Source: an uncultured Muribaculaceae bacterium
Lineage (GTDB): Bacteria; Bacteroidota; Bacteroidia; Bacteroidales; Muribaculaceae
Direction of reading: 5' to 3'
Assembly (NCBI GenBank): GCA_947644475.1
Contig: CANRZQ010000099.1
Coordinates: forward strand, 1 to 9,078
Length of the DNA stretch: 9,078 bases
The notes under the pieces were generated by a model. It worked only from the letters and a program-made list of their open reading frames with translations. It searched no databases and was not told where the DNA came from. The position numbers and the translations under genes were made by a program. Shown here piece by piece: positions 6,588-9,078 of the stretch; within the stretch, counting starts at the first letter, position 1; each line of letters opens with the position of its first letter.

Positions 6588-6618
6588 TTTGAAAAAATAG
6601 AAATAATTTGTAATTTTG
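6588..6618 (+). promoter_or_regulatory. Promoter of the COG0523 GTPase gene
   Basis: TTTG (6588-6591), a 19-bp spacer and TAATTTTG (6611-6618) match the Bacteroidota promoter consensus exactly. Transcription would start near 6625, only about 14 nt before the ATG at 6639. No clear dyad resembling a Zur operator is visible around it. Confidence 0.8.
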
Positions 6619-6638
6619 TCCGGTTAAAACATATAATA

Positions 6639-7847
6639 ATGAAGACAAAACAAATTCCTGTGCTGCTGCTCACCGGGTATCTCGGAAGCGGCAAGACCAC
6701 ACTGCTCAACCATATTCTCAATGGCAGCCATGGCATACGTTTCGCAGTCATTGTCAACGACCTGGGAGAGGTCAACATCGACGCATCGCTCATACAGAAG
6801 GGCGGGGTGGTAGGCTCCGAGGGTGCCGACGACCTTGTCGCTCTTCAAAACGGATGCATCTGCTGCACTTTAAAAATGGACCTCGTGAAGCAATTGATGG
6901 ATTTGGTGAATTCCGGCCGGTTCGACTATATCGTAATCGAGGCCAGCGGAATATGCGAGCCTGCGCCGATTGCGCAGACCATTTGCGCTATCCCGCAGAT
7001 GGCAGGAGAGAATCCTGCGGGGCTGCCCGTGCTCGACTCGATAGTGACGGTGGTCGATGCCCTTCGCCTGCGCGACGAGTTTGGCTGCGGAGCCGCCCTT
7101 TCTGTGCGCGACATCGCCGAGGACGATATCGAGAATCTTATCATAGAGCAAATCGAGTTCTGCAATACTATCCTCCTCAACAAAGTCTCGGAAGTGACGG
7201 CCGAGGAAGCCGAGCGCATCCGAGCCGTGATACGTGCCCTGCAACCCAAGGCCCGCATCATCGACTGCGACTATTGCGATGTGCCGCTTTCTCGCCTCCT
7301 CAACACCGGAGAGTTCGACTTCGAGGCTGTGGCCACTTCCGCAGCATGGGTGCAGCATCTCGAAGGCCACGACGACCATGACGAAGATGACCACGACCAT
7401 CATCACCATCATGATCACGACCATGACCATCACCACCACCATCATCATGACCATGACCACGACCATGGCGAGGCCGAGGAGTATGGCGTGCAAACCATGG
7501 TATATTTCCGTCGGAAGCCGTTCGATTTGAATAAATTCGACTATTTCCTCGACAAAAAATGGCCGTCGAATATCATCCGGGCCAAAGGCATATGCTATTT
7601 CAGCCATAATCTGGCCATGTCGCTGCTGTTCGAGACCGCAGGACGCCAAAAAAATATCCGCGAGGCAGGATATTGGTATGCTACGGCTCCTAAGGAAGAA
7701 CTTGAAATTTTCATGCAGCAAGACCCCTCGATACGCCGCGACTGGGACGAGACTTACGGCGACCGCATGTGCAAAATCGTCATAATCGGGCAGAATCTCG
7801 ACCGCCACGCCATTGAGGAAGCCCTCGACGCTTGCCTTGCCGACTGA
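6639..7847 (+). CDS. COG0523/CobW-family GTPase with His-rich loop, putative zinc metallochaperone
   Basis: This 402-residue cytoplasmic protein belongs to the G3E P-loop GTPases that deliver metals (CobW, ZNG1/YeiR/YjiA). The Walker A loop is GYLGSGKTT (13-21). The family metal motif CxCC is Cys73-Ile-Cys75-Cys76. IEASGICEPAPI (100-111) matches the conserved switch region that reads (E)SxG.xEP in relatives. NKVS (181-184) stands where NKxD is usual. Residues 244-276 are 20 His, 12 Asp and one Glu, a metal-binding loop between the GTPase and CobW C-terminal domains. The C-terminal domain (about 283-400) starts GVQTMVYFRRKPFD. The ATG at 6639 is chosen because the upstream in-frame codons overlap the promoter. 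The gene has its own promoter and ends in a strong hairpin. Zinc is the likeliest metal from the family, but cobalt or nickel cannot be excluded, and no zinc-transport neighbour is present. Confidence 0.93.
   Translation: MKTKQIPVLLLTGYLGSGKTTLLNHILNGSHGIRFAVIVNDLGEVNIDASLIQKGGVVGSEGADDLVALQNGCICCTLKMDLVKQLMDLVNSGRFDYIVIEASGICEPAPIAQTICAIPQMAGENPAGLPVLDSIVTVVDALRLRDEFGCGAALSVRDIAEDDIENLIIEQIEFCNTILLNKVSEVTAEEAERIRAVIRALQPKARIIDCDYCDVPLSRLLNTGEFDFEAVATSAAWVQHLEGHDDHDEDDHDHHHHHDHDHDHHHHHHHDHDHDHGEAEEYGVQTMVYFRRKPFDLNKFDYFLDKKWPSNIIRAKGICYFSHNLAMSLLFETAGRQKNIREAGYWYATAPKEELEIFMQQDPSIRRDWDETYGDRMCKIVIIGQNLDRHAIEEALDACLAD
7368..7466 (+). repeat. His/Asp codon repeat within the GTPase gene
   Basis: The tract alternates CAT/CAC and GAC/GAT codons, including repeated gaccat hexamers, and encodes the 33-residue His-rich loop at residues 244-276. 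Synonymous codons are mixed, so it is not a pure microsatellite, but its low complexity makes length variation by slippage plausible. Confidence 0.85.
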
Positions 7848-7864
7848 TAACCGGGCATTGAAAT

Positions 7865-7914
7865 GTCATAAAAAAAATCTGCGAAATTCAATTTCGCAGA
7901 TTTTTTTTTATGAC
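7865..7914. terminator. Shared bidirectional terminator between convergent genes
   Basis: The sequence is almost a perfect palindrome: GTCAT, eight As and TCTGCGAAATT (7865-7888), a central C, then AATTTCGCAGA, nine Ts and ATGAC (7890-7914). The arms differ only by one extra T. The GCGAAA/TTTCGC core has T-tracts on both strands, so it can end transcription of the GTPase gene (stop at 7847) and of the minus-strand BspA-like gene (stop at 7929). Confidence 0.93.
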
Positions 7915-7928
7915 GTTGCCTCCAAGGC

Positions 7929-9078
7929 TTATCGTATGACGATGGCGGTGGAAGCGCCGGCGGCGCGTACAATATATATTCCGGGTTGAAGATTCGTCAA
8001 GGAAATCTCGGAGGCATCGGCGGCGGTGCGGACAATTTGGCCGGAGGTAGTGATAAGGTCTGCACGGTCAACGCTCTGTCCAAACTCAACTTTGTCGGCA
8101 GACACAGTGAAAGAGCCGTTTTCAATATCGGCGATGCCGCTGTTGAGGTCGGCAATCTGTGCGAAGTTTTTCCATTGCGATGCCTCGCCATAGGCCGTTT
8201 TGGATTCTGCCGGAACATAAAGCGTGGCAGCGGCCTGATTGGAGTTTGCGAAAGCGGCCGAGCCAAGAGCCGGAGGAGTCACTGCCTCGCAATACACGGC
8301 TTCGAGCGCGGGACAGTCGGCAAAGCAACTTTCGCCAAACGACAATGCTTCTTTGCCGATCTTGACAGTGCGCAGCGCCGACATTCCGCTGAACGAATAG
8401 TCGTCGACGGTTTGCAGGGCGGCAGGGAGATTAAGTTCTGTGATTGAGTTGCAGCCGTAGAATACGTTCCAGTCAATTGTTGTGAGGGCATCGCTCCAAG
8501 TGATGTCGGCAAGCGACGTGCAATCGAAGAAAGCCGTATTCTTGATTGTCTCTACATTGCCAAGGTCAAGCGATTTAAGCGAGGTGCAGTACTGGCACAT
8601 TTTCGCGGGCACTTCCGTCCAGGTTTCGGGGACAGTGATGCTTTCGAGTGCGGAGCAGTAGACAAAAAGGGTGTTGCCGCCGGTGAGATTTGCCGGAAGG
8701 ATGGCAGATTTGAGCATTTTGTTGCTGTCGAACACGTTGAAGCCGAAATATACCTCGTCGGCAATGGTGCTCATGTCGATGTTTTCAAGACCGGATTCGG
8801 CAAAAGCGTAGGAATTCACTTCGGAAAGGTCGGCCGGGAAATTAATGTTTTTCAGAGCTGAACATTCCTCGAAGGCCGACGGGCCGATGACAGTCAAAGT
8901 CTCGGGCAGATGCACTGTGGCAAGCGACGTACATCCGTTGAAGGCTTCCTCGCCGAGTTCGGTCACGTTTTCGGGCACGGTGATTTCGACCAGTGAGGTG
9001 CAGTCGACGAACGTGCCCGAGCCAATCTGTGTAAGGGTCGACGGCAATTTTACGTCTGCAAGTGAGGAACAGCCGTAG
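7929..9078 (-). CDS. BspA-like leucine-rich-repeat surface protein with T9SS-type C-terminal domain, 5' end beyond window
   Basis: The minus-strand frame is open to the right edge and ends at TAA 7931-7929, giving 382 residues of the C-terminal part. Roughly eleven LRR_5 (BspA/Treponema-type) repeats of about 23 residues cover 1-260, with recurring Cys-Thr-Ser-Leu or Cys-Ser-Ala-Leu starts (residues 3, 26, 49, 72, 141, 164, 186). A linker follows with the TPPALGSAAF and TLYVPAESKTAYGEASQWKNF pattern (268-305) often seen at the end of such arrays. The last 60 or so residues (Leu-Ile-Thr-Thr-Ser-Gly-Gln ... Leu-Gln-Pro-Gly-Ile-Tyr-Ile-Val-Arg ... Ile-Val-Ile-Arg) resemble a type A T9SS sorting domain, implying export and attachment to the cell surface. 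Such proteins often mediate adhesion, but the target is unknown. The TTG at 9047 is an internal Leu codon, not the start; the signal peptide must lie outside the window. Confidence 0.9.
   Translation of the reverse strand, partial: YGCSSLADVKLPSTLTQIGSGTFVDCTSLVEITVPENVTELGEEAFNGCTSLATVHLPETLTVIGPSAFEECSALKNINFPADLSEVNSYAFAESGLENIDMSTIADEVYFGFNVFDSNKMLKSAILPANLTGGNTLFVYCSALESITVPETWTEVPAKMCQYCTSLKSLDLGNVETIKNTAFFDCTSLADITWSDALTTIDWNVFYGCNSITELNLPAALQTVDDYSFSGMSALRTVKIGKEALSFGESCFADCPALEAVYCEAVTPPALGSAAFANSNQAAATLYVPAESKTAYGEASQWKNFAQIADLNSGIADIENGSFTVSADKVEFGQSVDRADLITTSGQIVRTAADASEISLTNLQPGIYIVRAAGASTAIVIR

Noticed and set aside
7368..7466. Short repeated units considered as a CRISPR array or non-coding tandem repeat
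   Set aside because: The units are His/Asp codons kept in frame within a complete GTPase gene, with no spacers.
6870..7808. 312-residue minus-strand frame with a Met/Val-rich stretch that looks like a membrane protein
   Set aside because: It is the antisense of the COG0523 GTPase; the Met/Val run is the complement of His/Asp codons. The plus-strand gene has all family motifs, a promoter and a terminator.
9045..9047. TTG as start codon of the BspA-like gene
   Set aside because: The frame stays open upstream with a repeat of the same type (Tyr-Gly-Cys-Ser-Ser-Leu), so this is an internal Leu codon and the gene is cut by the window edge.

Overview
The window is about 9.1 kb of chromosome from a member of the Bacteroidales, most probably a gut lineage such as Muribaculaceae. 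Three things point there. Several intergenic regions carry the Bacteroidota-type promoter (TTTG, a 19-20 bp spacer, then TAnnTTTG). The order parE - coaD - S41 peptidase resembles what I recall from Bacteroides-like genomes. The 3' end encodes a BspA-like leucine-rich-repeat protein whose C-terminus resembles a type IX secretion (T9SS) sorting domain, which argues for a T9SS-bearing family. The family-level placement is inference. No tRNA, rRNA, CRISPR array or insertion sequence was seen.

Layout, left to right. On the minus strand are a DUF4494-type gene cut by the window edge and, upstream of it, a gene for an HU-family nucleoid protein with its own promoter and intrinsic terminator. A divergent control region (about 664-847) separates HU from a plus-strand housekeeping cluster: topoisomerase IV subunit B (parE), phosphopantetheine adenylyltransferase (coaD, overlapping parE by 20 nt) and a secreted S41 PDZ peptidase. 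An intergenic region of 160 bp with a perfect 15-bp inverted repeat follows. Then come two overlapping plus-strand genes, a lipoprotein metallophosphoesterase and a small predicted outer-membrane protein. Next is a gene with its own promoter for a COG0523/CobW-type GTPase carrying a 33-residue His/Asp loop. A near-perfect hairpin acts as a shared terminator between it and the convergent, minus-strand BspA-like gene, which runs off the right edge.

Functionally the left two thirds are core physiology: chromosome compaction and decatenation, coenzyme A synthesis and envelope proteolysis. The right third concerns the envelope and metal handling. The part with least known function is the metallophosphoesterase/outer-membrane pair at 5057-6572, whose 26-nt overlap suggests coupled translation and a shared job at the outer membrane. 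Nothing here looks like a defence island or mobile element, and I do not claim a new multi-gene system. The best leads are that pair, the variant metal site of its phosphoesterase, the His-rich GTPase and the intergenic inverted repeats.
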